A stretch of 42,054 bases of DNA, taken from contig CAYTGR010000044.1 of NCBI GenBank assembly GCA_964437445.1, positions 1-42,054 of the forward strand, read 5' to 3'. A program made the translations under genes and the position numbers. The DNA comes from CAYTGR01 sp964437445. Lineage in GTDB: Bacteria; Chloroflexota; Anaerolineae; B4-G1; SLSP01. The first letter of the stretch is position 1. Every line of letters starts with the position of its first letter. Positions 24,101-31,117 of this stretch are shown piece by piece. The notes below the pieces were generated by a model, which was given only the letters and a program-made list of their open reading frames with translations, did no database searches and was not told where the DNA came from.

Positions 24101-24428
24101 GCTATTGGCGGTTTTCGGCCTGACGCGGAACACCCTCCAGGACCCGGAGCGGGTCACCGCCGCCGTGCGGGCCGTGGCGCTGCGGATGCCGACCTACATC
24201 ACACTCAAGGAGGTGAAAAAGCGCTGGGGGCACGGGCAGGAGGACATCTTCCCCGTGGCGCAATTTGAGAAGCTCTGGGGCGATATGACAGCGCTGCCGG
24301 AGATGACATCCCACTACATCGTCGTGCCGCGCCTGCGCGGGCAGCAGCTCAAGGAGCCGGCGCAGCTGGATGGCTGGTTGCGCGACGGCTCGGCCGCATA
24401 CCTGGAAACCCTCTGCGCGTGGGAGTGA
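21108..24428 (+). CDS. GHMP-family sugar kinase fused to UDP-sugar pyrophosphorylase (UDPGP family)
   Basis: A two-enzyme chain of 1106 residues. Residues 1-165 are helical, perhaps TPR-like. About 180-560 form a GHMP kinase of the fucokinase/heptose-kinase group: MDLSHSGWSDIFFLG near 183, a weak phosphate loop near 314 (KGSRLAVSTSLLA), SGGGWQDSGGIWPG near 367, and GGMSGGGMGF near 525. About 735-1106 match eukaryote-type UDPGP pyrophosphorylases: VTLAAGAGSRW, LHNIDTVGADVDP, RRVEDRGGGLARVDGQLRLI and YYNSNTFWLDIDRL. A free sugar would be phosphorylated at C1 and then charged with UTP or another NTP, as in a salvage pathway. The domain order is the reverse of the Fkp fucose enzyme, whose pyrophosphorylase is N-terminal and of a different family. 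It overlaps the previous gene by 4 bp. Confidence 0.78.
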   Translation: MKSALVSIICSADAEMRNRSLEHFCRTADLPSLLAECAALEDFRRNSQNLYERVRALFFLYALHRFHLPQNAALQRRGLIPYDGYVHLLNRRFEEAIDVFLTAQAQDGPSEALSSALAAAYHRLGFQTLADQVRRSVRSARGNQWMFRIGHPADQPLRVRPELCAATADGLYPLLREVTPVRMDLSHSGWSDIFFLGMDFPEGARVLNVSIDLGVHGRDASPRPPVEAYFRVIDRPVLRLASVDLGAVAEITTLREIFDFAKDYLGLLKAAIIAAGLIPPGIEGAEEALEELLARLVGPGGGIEIVSAVNGIPKGSRLAVSTSLLACLITVCMRATGQTHALTGVLEEHERRLVAARAILGEWLAGSGGGWQDSGGIWPGMKLITGELAGPDDPEAGVSRGRLLPAHHILGPDEVDAATRRRLQESLVLVHGGMAQNVGTILEMVTEKYLLRSAAEWQGRLEACRIFDQIVALLKAGDIHGIGQATTRNFFSPICTIIPWSTNFYTERLIEQAQAAFGPDFWGFWMLGGMSGGGMGFIFAPERRAEAQSRLHEIMLTTKRALESALPFAMEPVVYDFAINDRGTWAELLVGDAALMPSGYYALTLPALLHRDPQTLSPMGRAELDRFGAACRTRPELAGMVQTLFDRLLPRTRQETSAGQSLEAALAEWGFDRVQHEQIRADLRSGRIGLAQNRLPASTEIRDVSLADVTDATEGLPDSLRALGLEALREGAVAAVTLAAGAGSRWTQGAGVVKALNPFCKLSGRHRSFIEVHLAKSRRVSRAAGVPLPHIITTGYLTHAPIAHYLEVNAGHGYPGPLLLSPGRTVGLRLVPMTRDLRFAWEELPQQLLDEQAQKVRDSLHAALIAWAQQAGEGSDYTDNLPLQCLHPVGHWFEVPNLLKNGVLARLLAERPQLRVLMLHNIDTVGADVDPAMLGAHLHSGATMTVEVITRRVEDRGGGLARVDGQLRLIEGLALPREEDEFRLSYYNSNTFWLDIDRLLAVFGLTRNTLQDPERVTAAVRAVALRMPTYITLKEVKKRWGHGQEDIFPVAQFEKLWGDMTALPEMTSHYIVVPRLRGQQLKEPAQLDGWLRDGSAAYLETLCAWE

Positions 24429-24457
24429 GGCCCACCGGGCACGATCATTTGGCAGTG

Positions 24458-24505
24458 GACTCATGAATCAGTGGGCCACGGCCTTACCGGGGTCCGTGGT
24501 CTAAT
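24458..24505. repeat. Degenerate ACCACGG/CCGTGGTC repeat before the amidohydrolase gene
   Basis: GGGCCACGGCCTTACCGGGG-TCCGTGGTC holds CCACGG and CCGTGG arms that can pair. It resembles the ACCACGGACC family. Confidence 0.4.
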
Positions 24506-24526
24506 CCATCCTTCAGGAGGTCCTTG

Positions 24527-25909
24527 ATGCACGAACCGTTTGATTTGCTGATCACCGGCGGCCTCGTTGTGACCGGGGCCGGCATTCGGCGCGCCGATGT
24601 GGGCGTGCGCGGCGAGACGATTGCCGCACTTGCCCCCGACCTGCCCCGCGACGGCGCGCGTGAGGTTATTGATGCCACCGGCAAATATATCTTCCCCGGC
24701 ATCCTTGATGTCCACGTCCACCCGGTCTACCTGGACGACGTGGAGGGCAGCTCGCGCGTGGCGGCCTACGCCGGCACGACGACGCTGTTGCACTTTGCCT
24801 ACGCCCGCACCGGCGAAAGCCTGCTGGAGCAAGTGACGCTGATGCTGGAAGACGCCTCCCGCCGCTCCCGGCTGGATTTCGGCCTGCATGGCGGGATGTT
24901 TGAAGCCCCCCGGCAGGTCCCGGAAATCCCAGCGGTGATGGAATTAGGCGTCCGCACCTTCAAGTTTTTCCTGAGCTATCTCAAACAGGGCTGGTACACC
25001 GACGATTACCAGCTGACCAAGGCGATGGACCTGCTGGCCGCGCGCGGCGGCATGGCAATGGTCCACGCGGAAAACGGCGGCGCGATTGACTACCTGGAAG
25101 ACAAATACCTCACCCCGCCGGTGACGCCGCCCACCGCAGGGGGCTGGCGCGAGCTCTTCGCCCGTTCGCGCCCCCCTGCGCTGGAGGAAGAGGCCATCTT
25201 CCGCGCCATCTGCCTGGCCGAGGTGACCGGCTGCCCGCTCTACATCCCACATGTCACCTCCACGCGGGCGCTGCGCCCGATTCGCGCCGCCCAGGCCGAG
25301 GGTCGCCGCGTCTACGGGGAAACCTGCCCCCAATACCTCACGCTGACCGAGCAGATCATCACCGAGCGCGGGGCGCTGGCTAAAATCGGGCCGCCGATCC
25401 GCACCGAGGCCGACCGGCTGGCGCTCTGGGCGGCGCTGCGCGACGGCACGCTCTCAGTGGTCGCCTCGGACCACGCGCCGAAGAAGAAAGACCCGCAGGG
25501 CGATTTCTTGACGCAGGGCTTCGGTGCGCCGCAGATCGAGACGCTGCTGCCGCTGGTCTACGACGAGGGCATCAACCACGGGCGGATCAGCCTGGTGCGG
25601 TTGGCGCAAGTGTTGTGCGAAAACCCGGCCCGTATCTTCGGGCTTTACCCGCAGAAGGGAACGCTGGCGGCCGGCGCGGACGCCGATCTGGTGATTTTTG
25701 ACCCGCGCCGCGAGTTCACCATCCGCGCGGAGAACCAGCATAGCGCGGTGGGCTACACGCTCTTTGAGGGCCGCACCGTGCTCGGCTGGCCGGAGGCCTC
25801 GTTCCAGCGTGGGCATCCGGTGCTGCGCGACGGCGAGATCGTCGCCGCGCCGGGCGCGGGCCGCTTCCTGCCGACGCAGCCAGCGCAGCAGGATCCGCTC
25901 AAGCCATAG
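24527..25909 (+). CDS. Dihydropyrimidinase/hydantoinase-type cyclic amidohydrolase
   Basis: A 460-residue TIM-barrel amidohydrolase that opens cyclic amides such as dihydropyrimidines, hydantoins or allantoin. All binuclear-metal ligands can be placed: H63 and H65 in DVHVHP, carboxylated K146 in TFKFFLSY, H180 in MVHAENG, H242 in PHVTST, and D315 in SDHAPKKK. The spacing matches D-hydantoinases almost residue for residue. The composite beta-domain at both ends is also present (ADVGVRGETIAAL; GTLAAGADADLVIFDP). AGGAGGT at 24515-24521 precedes this ATG; a TTG three bases earlier is possible. It lies 98 bp after the kinase fusion. With the Mo hydroxylases and pyrB in the window it suggests nucleobase turnover. 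Exact ring substrate unknown. Confidence 0.9.
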   Translation: MHEPFDLLITGGLVVTGAGIRRADVGVRGETIAALAPDLPRDGAREVIDATGKYIFPGILDVHVHPVYLDDVEGSSRVAAYAGTTTLLHFAYARTGESLLEQVTLMLEDASRRSRLDFGLHGGMFEAPRQVPEIPAVMELGVRTFKFFLSYLKQGWYTDDYQLTKAMDLLAARGGMAMVHAENGGAIDYLEDKYLTPPVTPPTAGGWRELFARSRPPALEEEAIFRAICLAEVTGCPLYIPHVTSTRALRPIRAAQAEGRRVYGETCPQYLTLTEQIITERGALAKIGPPIRTEADRLALWAALRDGTLSVVASDHAPKKKDPQGDFLTQGFGAPQIETLLPLVYDEGINHGRISLVRLAQVLCENPARIFGLYPQKGTLAAGADADLVIFDPRREFTIRAENQHSAVGYTLFEGRTVLGWPEASFQRGHPVLRDGEIVAAPGAGRFLPTQPAQQDPLKP

Positions 25910-26153
25910 CGCAAGAAAGAGGTCCCCTGCCAAAAGCCCAAGATCTCACGCTAAGACGCCAGGTTTTCCTCCCGTGAAAGCCAGATTGAACCGCAGAGGC
26001 GCAGAACACGCCGAGTTTTTCTTGCCCCCCAGCGCATGGCGGGCGTCAAGGCTTTCATGGGGGCGCATGATGGCGGGCAGGCCATCCTATCCGACTCCTT
26101 AAAGTCATTCGTCCTTCACCACTAAGCAAAGTCCCCCCAACCCCTAACAGAAA
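25910..26153. repeat. Gene-free gap with repeat fragments (CACGCTAAGACGCC, CCGCAGAGGCGCAG)
   Basis: Part of the 504-bp gap before the exopolysaccharide cluster. TCTCACGCTAAGACGCCAGG (about 25945-25964) and ACCGCAGAGGCGCAGAACAC (25991-26010) resemble fragments of dispersed intergenic repeats; the second is related to 9979-10051. GGCGGGC and GGGGGCGCATGATGG stretches follow. I see no supported gene. Confidence 0.5.
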
Positions 26154-26193
26154 AAAACTGGTGGGCCTCCTTTTGAGGAGGCCCACCAGTTTT
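26154..26193. terminator. 17-bp perfect stem terminator
   Basis: AAAACTGGTGGGCCTCC and GGAGGCCCACCAGTTTT pair over 17 bp with a TTTTGA loop. The A-run on the left and T-run on the right let it work in both directions. It isolates the amidohydrolase region from the exopolysaccharide operon. Confidence 0.88.
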
Positions 26194-26413
26194 CATGGGA
26201 CATCCGGCTCCGGTTCCGGATAGTACACCTTCCCACCTCAAAGACGGCCTGACGGCCTCTGTCTGGCGCGCAGCGAAAAAATTTAAGAATTTTTAGCAGT
26301 TTTGATACACGGCTATCACGGTTCCCGGTTACAATCGGACGTAATAGCAAGAGAGTAAACGGGTAGCAAGCCCTTACGAACAACCAAAAATCATAAAACG
26401 TGGAGGAAGTATC
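26194..26413 (+). promoter_or_regulatory. Leader region of the exopolysaccharide cluster
   Basis: AT-rich leader of 220 bp. CGGTTACAAT puts a TACAAT -10-like box at 26330-26335. The best -35-like TTGATA (26302-26307) is 22 nt away, too far for a normal sigma-70 site, so either an activator or another sigma factor is involved, or this is not the promoter. TGGAGGAAG at 26401-26409 is the ribosome site. Confidence 0.35.
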
Positions 26414-27094
26414 ATGAACTTCGCTATCGCCAGTCAAAGCAGGGCTTACGACTATCGCCGGCAGTATCGCCAGTTGACCAAGCGTCTCGTAGATATGCTG
26501 ATAAGCATCCTGCTGATCCCCTTGGTCGCCCCGATTATTGTGGTTTGTGCCGTAGCCATCGCCCTGGATTCGCCGGGGCCAGTCTTCTTTACCCAGGAAC
26601 GGATTGGGAAAGACGGTAAGCGCTTCAAGATTTACAAGTTCCGCACTATGTACCACAAGTTGGATGATAGCTCCCACCGCGCTTTCATGAAGGCTTTTGT
26701 CCGTGGCCAGATTGGTGGCGAGGGGACCACCAGCGGGCAAGTTTTCAAACCGGCCCAGGATGCTCAGATCACCCGCGTCGGGCGGATTCTGCGCAAGACC
26801 AGCCTGGATGAACTGCCCCAGCTCCTCAACATCCTGCGGGGGGAAATGAGCCTGGTAGGGCCCCGGCCCAATGTTCCCTGGGAAGTGGAAGAGTACGAGC
26901 CCTGGCACTACGAGCGGCTGGAAGTATTGCCGGGCATCACCGGGTTGGCCCAGGTGCGCGGCCGGAGTGGCATTTCTTTTGATCGTATAGTACAATATGA
27001 TATAGAGTACGTTGAACGGCAAAACCTGATTCTGGACTTTCAAATCATCTGGTGGACGTTCAGCACAGTACTACGGGGGGCAGGTGCGAAGTAG
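26414..27094 (+). CDS. Initiating sugar-phosphate transferase (polyprenyl glycosylphosphotransferase)
   Basis: A 226-residue monotopic membrane enzyme that moves a sugar phosphate from a nucleotide sugar to undecaprenyl phosphate, the first step in building a lipid-linked repeat. One hydrophobic hairpin at about 25-50 precedes the catalytic core: DSPGPVFFTQERIGKDG, IYKFRTM, KTSLDELPQLLNILRGEMSLVGPRP with the catalytic Asp-Glu pair, and a PGITGLAQVRGR segment. It is the short PglC/WcaJ-C type without the N-terminal CoA-like domain and four helices. It opens the cluster and is followed by a strong structured terminator before the next gene. The sugar is unknown. Confidence 0.93.
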   Translation: MNFAIASQSRAYDYRRQYRQLTKRLVDMLISILLIPLVAPIIVVCAVAIALDSPGPVFFTQERIGKDGKRFKIYKFRTMYHKLDDSSHRAFMKAFVRGQIGGEGTTSGQVFKPAQDAQITRVGRILRKTSLDELPQLLNILRGEMSLVGPRPNVPWEVEEYEPWHYERLEVLPGITGLAQVRGRSGISFDRIVQYDIEYVERQNLILDFQIIWWTFSTVLRGAGAK

Positions 27095-27112
27095 GGATCC
27101 TATAACCGCATG

Positions 27113-27193
27113 AACTTCGGAAGCCCCCAGGAAAAGGGTTGGATTTTCCGCTCAACCAGCCCTTCGTCCAAAGGCTTCCGAAGTTTTATTTTT
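27113..27193 (+). terminator. Long-armed structured RNA with T-run between sugar transferase and Wzz genes
   Basis: AACTTCGGAAGCC (27113-27125) pairs perfectly with GGCTTCCGAAGTT (27173-27185), followed by TTTTATTTTT-like sequence. The 47-nt loop holds an inner stem GGTTG/CAACC (27137-27141 with 27153-27157). A 13-bp closing stem with a large structured loop and T-run could be a terminator with partial read-through, or an attenuator that sets the ratio of the first gene to the rest. Confidence 0.75.
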
Positions 27194-27230
27194 GCCTGTG
27201 AGATTGAGCTGAGGGGATGGAGATAAGTTT

Positions 27231-28364
27231 ATGGAACTAAAAATTTACCTGCGGATCTTGTTGCGCAGATGGTGGGTGATTCTGCCGGTCTTTCTGGCTA
27301 CCTTTGCCGGCGCCGTCGTGTTCACGTTTACCCAACGCCCCACCTATGAAGCGACGGCCACGTTCATCGTGGCCCCCACCAGTTCCTTTGAAGATACCGG
27401 CTCGTTTGTCAACGGGCTGGATACCCTCAGCCGGCGCACCGAAATCGCCACCACCTACGCCGAAGTCGCCCTCAGTCGCTCAGTCAAGCAACGGGTCGCG
27501 GAACGGTTGGGACTATCCTCCGCCCAGCTGGCCGATCTGACTTTGACCAGCCGGTTGCGCACCGGCAGCAACGTGCTGGAGATCAAAGCGGCCGGCCATG
27601 AGCCCCAGCAGATCACCGACTTTGTCAACACGGTAGGCGAAGAGACGCTAACCTATACCGAAAACCTGTACGAAGTTTTTGACCTGAAGCCGCTGGATCC
27701 AGCCATGGTCCCCACGATACCGGTCAAGCCCAACAAAACGCTCAACCTGGGGTTGGGAGGCGCTTTCGGCCTGGCGCTGGGCGTGGCCCTGGCGCTGCTC
27801 CTGGAATACCTGCAAACCCCGCTGAAGAATCTTACCCTTACCACCCTGTACGATTACGAGAGTGGCGCCTACACCCGCGCTTATTTCCTGCAACGCCTGC
27901 GGGAAGAGATGGTCCGCGCCAAACGCCACCACTATCCGCTTTCCCTGGTCGTCATCAAAATAGATCAATCGGGTAGCGTCAACGCCACTTTTCCCGGCCG
28001 GGTACGCGCCGAGATGACCCGTGAGCTGGCGACCTTCCTGAAGCAGTTCCTGCACGAAGAGGATATTGTGGCCCGCCTGGAAGGGACGACATTTGCCTGC
28101 CTGCTCATGAACATGGGAGATGAACAGGCCCGGCGCGTGATTGAAGATTTGCAGACCCGCATTGCCTGGACTCCTTACCGTTTAGAACAAAGTGGCGTGA
28201 CGCTCAACCTGAACAGCGCCGCCGGCATCGCGGGTTATCATTACAATGGGACCCGGGCGGACGAACTGCTGCTACAAGCCCATGAAGCCCTCACCGAGGC
28301 CGAGGCGGCCGGCGAAAACAAGACTCAGATCTTCGTCCCTCCCAGCCCTTCAGAAGCCGATTAG
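27231..28364 (+). CDS. Wzz-type chain-length protein fused to a degenerate GGDEF domain
   Basis: A 377-residue inner-membrane protein. TM1 is about 14-33, an outside Wzz domain covers about 35-160, the Pro-rich PTIPVKPNKT leads into TM2 at 171-194, and a cytosolic domain covers about 205-365. Wzz proteins set polysaccharide length. Here the cytosolic part is not a tyrosine kinase but has the diguanylate-cyclase shape: LYDYESGAYTRAYFLQRL at its start, and LHEEDIVARLEGTTFACLL where active enzymes read RxxD...RYGGDEF. The signature is EGTTF (284-288) and the inhibitory-site Arg is His, so it should be inactive. It may bind a nucleotide or a partner. No strong ribosome site is visible before the ATG. 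Confidence 0.8.
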   Translation: MELKIYLRILLRRWWVILPVFLATFAGAVVFTFTQRPTYEATATFIVAPTSSFEDTGSFVNGLDTLSRRTEIATTYAEVALSRSVKQRVAERLGLSSAQLADLTLTSRLRTGSNVLEIKAAGHEPQQITDFVNTVGEETLTYTENLYEVFDLKPLDPAMVPTIPVKPNKTLNLGLGGAFGLALGVALALLLEYLQTPLKNLTLTTLYDYESGAYTRAYFLQRLREEMVRAKRHHYPLSLVVIKIDQSGSVNATFPGRVRAEMTRELATFLKQFLHEEDIVARLEGTTFACLLMNMGDEQARRVIEDLQTRIAWTPYRLEQSGVTLNLNSAAGIAGYHYNGTRADELLLQAHEALTEAEAAGENKTQIFVPPSPSEAD

Positions 28365-28380
28365 ACACGGATCAAACAGC

Positions 28381-31107
28381 ATGAAACAGCTACCCTACCG
28401 CCAATTTGCGTTCGCCCTCCTCCTGATCTCCATCAGCAGCGGCTTCTGGGGGCCGGTCGGGCCGCTCGTCGTAGCGGCGGCCGAGCCGCCGCCTGAGAAC
28501 ACCTTCCAGATCACCTTTGCCGGGTTGGGATATGGTCAGCGCACCTTACACAGTCCCTACGGCATGACCGAGTACAATCTACGGCTGCCGGAAGGCTGGC
28601 AACTGCTGGACAACAGTTTCTTAGAGCTGGACTTCAGCTATACCTTCCAAATCCTGGAGTCGCCAAATGCGCAGACTTTCCCTACCCGCTTTGGGCATTT
28701 GGAGGTGATGATTGATGAGCAGTCCCCCACCGTCATCCCTTTGCAAGACGCCACCCTGGAGCATCAACTGGTGCGAATCCCCCTGCCCTTAGCGTCCTTC
28801 AACAGCTCCACCCGCCGGACGCACACCATCCGACTCACGCTGAACGCCGAGTTGATCTGCCGCTTGCAGCATGAGGCCGAGCTGGTCATCCACCCCACCT
28901 CCCGCTTTCTCTTCACTTACCGGCAGTTACCGCTCACCGCCGATCTGGCGCTCTACCCGCGCCCCTTTTACCAGCGCGCCTTCGCCCCCGATCAGCTCCG
29001 GTTTGTGCTACCGGAGCAGCCCACCACCGCCGAAATTCAGGCCGCGGTGACCATCGCGGCCAAATTGGGCGATCTGGCTGCCCAGCTGACCCTCAGCGGC
29101 ACCACCGATGTCGCCTGGACCGAGCGACTGGTCAACGGCGACCCCTTCCCGGAACACGCGATCCTGATCGGCACGCCCGAACGCAATCAGGCCATTCGAG
29201 CGCTCCAGCAGTATCAGGCTCTGCCGCTCTCCCTGCACGAGCGCCAGCTAGCCCTGAGCCTGGTCGGCCCCCTGGCCGCTGCCCCCGGGCAACCGCTGAC
29301 CTATACGCTGGCGCTGACCAACACCACGCCCGTGACCTGGACCACGCTGCAGCTCTACGCAGCCCTGCCGGCCTATTCCGCATGGCTCACCTGCACGCCC
29401 ACCTGCACCTACCAGCCCGCCGGGACCGAAATCGGCTGGGAGATCCCGCTGCTGCCGCCGGGGAGCGTCCAACAGTACCGCTGGGTGGTACAGGCCGGCC
29501 AGCTGATCACCGAGGTCGTTGTGGATACCACCGCCACGCTGCTCCCCGCTGAAGGCGCCGCCCTCAACGTCAGCACGCTGACCACCACCTTGCAGTTGCT
29601 GCCGCCAGAGTTCACCACCTGGCACAGCACCGTTTCCGCCCCGCCGGGATTCTTCTTCATGCAGGAGAACCGCGCCGTCCCGGAAACCGATGGCCTGCTC
29701 CAGGAAGTGCTGGCGCCCTGGGATCCCACCCGCGCCCTGCTGGTCGTGACGGGGTTGAGTGACGCCGCCGTGGCTCACGCCAGCCTGGCGCTCAGTGCGG
29801 AGAGCCAATTCCCCGGCCTGCGCGGCGCTTTCGCGCTGATTCAGGAGACCCGCCCGGCCCCGCCAGCCCCGCCAGCCTCCCAGGCAAGCGATCTAACCCT
29901 GTCCGACCTGGGTTACGAGGACACGCTGCTGGAAGGCTTCTCTCAGGAAACGGAATATTACTTTGACCTGCCCATCGGCTGGCAGTTCAACGAGGGTTCG
30001 TTCCTGGACCTGATCTTCAGCCATTCGCAGATGCTGAACTACAACAACTCCGAGTTCAGCGTCCTCATCAACGGCAAGCCACTGACCACCATCCCGCTCA
30101 ACCAGGAGACCGCCACGCAGGGCGCGCTGCGCCTGAACCTGCGCCCTTCCCAACTGGCGCCGGGCAAGACCAACCGCCTGACCCTGCGGGCCCAGCTCTA
30201 TCCGCTCAACCAGTGCGGCTACGCCAGCCTCTGGCTGCAAATCAGCAACAGTTCCCGTATCCACCTGGAACGCACCGAGCAGCCGGAAGCGTCGTTGAAT
30301 CTCAAATATTATCCCCATCCGCTGGACCAGCAGCCTGACCTGAGCAACCTCTTGTTCGTCCTGCCGGCCAACCCGCGGGTCAACGAATGGGAACCGGCGT
30401 TGCAGCTGGCGGCGGCTTTCGGCAAAGCGGCGGGGGGCAGCGCCATCCAGCCGGCTGTGGTCCTCCATGGGGAAACCACGATCCCATTTACCGCCACGAC
30501 CTGGGCAGACTATCACCTCCTGGTGCTGGGACGTCCCTCCCGGAATCCCCTGCTCCAGCAGGTCAACGCCGACCTGCCGCAACCGTTCCGCCCCGGCACA
30601 GACGCCATTGAACAGCGGCTGGACCGGGTGATCTTCCGCCTGCCGCCCAACTTAGACCTGGGGCTGGTGCAGCTGATCGCCTCGCCGCTGAACCCACAGC
30701 GCGCGCTGCTGGCCGTCACCGGCACCACCGATCAAGGGCTGGCCGACGCCGTCGCCGCGTTGCGCACCCGCCCCTGGGACCTGGCCGGCAACCTCACCCT
30801 GCTGCGCGCCACCACGCTCAGGAACGTGGATACCCGCACCTTGACCAGCAGCGGTAAAGCGAGTGCCGTGCTGACCGCCGTCCCAGAGATGACCGCCGTG
30901 GCAACCGTCACCCCGACGCCCACCCCCCAGCCGGCGACCCCTACCCCCACCCCGGTGGGCGAGACGCCCACCCCCGTCCCCCCAGCCACGACCCCGCACT
31001 GGCTTTTCCCCTTCCTGGGCCTGGTCGTTCTAACCATCGCCGCCATCCTGGGACTCGCTTTCTGGCAAAGCCGCCGGGCAGCCCGCTCCCCCTCACGCCG
31101 CCGGTAG
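28381..31107 (+). CDS. BcsB-like cellulose-synthase regulatory-subunit family protein
   Basis: A 908-residue protein anchored outside the membrane. It has a signal peptide (about 1-32), a first BcsB-type half beginning FAGLGYGQRTLHSPYG, an interposed DUF11-like beta domain near 300-370 (APGQPLTYTLALTNTTP), and a second half beginning LSDLGYEDTLLEGFSQETEYYFDLP. A Thr/Pro-rich stalk and C-terminal helix at about 877-897 with RRR after it complete the chain. BcsB binds cyclic-di-GMP-controlled cellulose synthase BcsA and guides the glucan; no BcsA is encoded here, so it more likely guides another polymer. I chose the ATG giving a clean signal peptide, 16 bp after the previous stop; longer frames overlap that gene. 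Confidence 0.8.
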   Translation: MKQLPYRQFAFALLLISISSGFWGPVGPLVVAAAEPPPENTFQITFAGLGYGQRTLHSPYGMTEYNLRLPEGWQLLDNSFLELDFSYTFQILESPNAQTFPTRFGHLEVMIDEQSPTVIPLQDATLEHQLVRIPLPLASFNSSTRRTHTIRLTLNAELICRLQHEAELVIHPTSRFLFTYRQLPLTADLALYPRPFYQRAFAPDQLRFVLPEQPTTAEIQAAVTIAAKLGDLAAQLTLSGTTDVAWTERLVNGDPFPEHAILIGTPERNQAIRALQQYQALPLSLHERQLALSLVGPLAAAPGQPLTYTLALTNTTPVTWTTLQLYAALPAYSAWLTCTPTCTYQPAGTEIGWEIPLLPPGSVQQYRWVVQAGQLITEVVVDTTATLLPAEGAALNVSTLTTTLQLLPPEFTTWHSTVSAPPGFFFMQENRAVPETDGLLQEVLAPWDPTRALLVVTGLSDAAVAHASLALSAESQFPGLRGAFALIQETRPAPPAPPASQASDLTLSDLGYEDTLLEGFSQETEYYFDLPIGWQFNEGSFLDLIFSHSQMLNYNNSEFSVLINGKPLTTIPLNQETATQGALRLNLRPSQLAPGKTNRLTLRAQLYPLNQCGYASLWLQISNSSRIHLERTEQPEASLNLKYYPHPLDQQPDLSNLLFVLPANPRVNEWEPALQLAAAFGKAAGGSAIQPAVVLHGETTIPFTATTWADYHLLVLGRPSRNPLLQQVNADLPQPFRPGTDAIEQRLDRVIFRLPPNLDLGLVQLIASPLNPQRALLAVTGTTDQGLADAVAALRTRPWDLAGNLTLLRATTLRNVDTRTLTSSGKASAVLTAVPEMTAVATVTPTPTPQPATPTPTPVGETPTPVPPATTPHWLFPFLGLVVLTIAAILGLAFWQSRRAARSPSRRR

Positions 31108-31117
31108 GAGCCGGGCC

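Noticed and set aside
26194..26413. Cyclic-di-GMP or other riboswitch in the exopolysaccharide leader
   Set aside because: I could not match the conserved GEMM core or any other aptamer consensus; only short weak palindromes are visible.
28381..31107. The cluster as a cellulose synthase operon
   Set aside because: Only a BcsB-like gene is present; no BcsA catalytic subunit, BcsC or BcsZ is seen, while Wzx/Wzy-type genes are.
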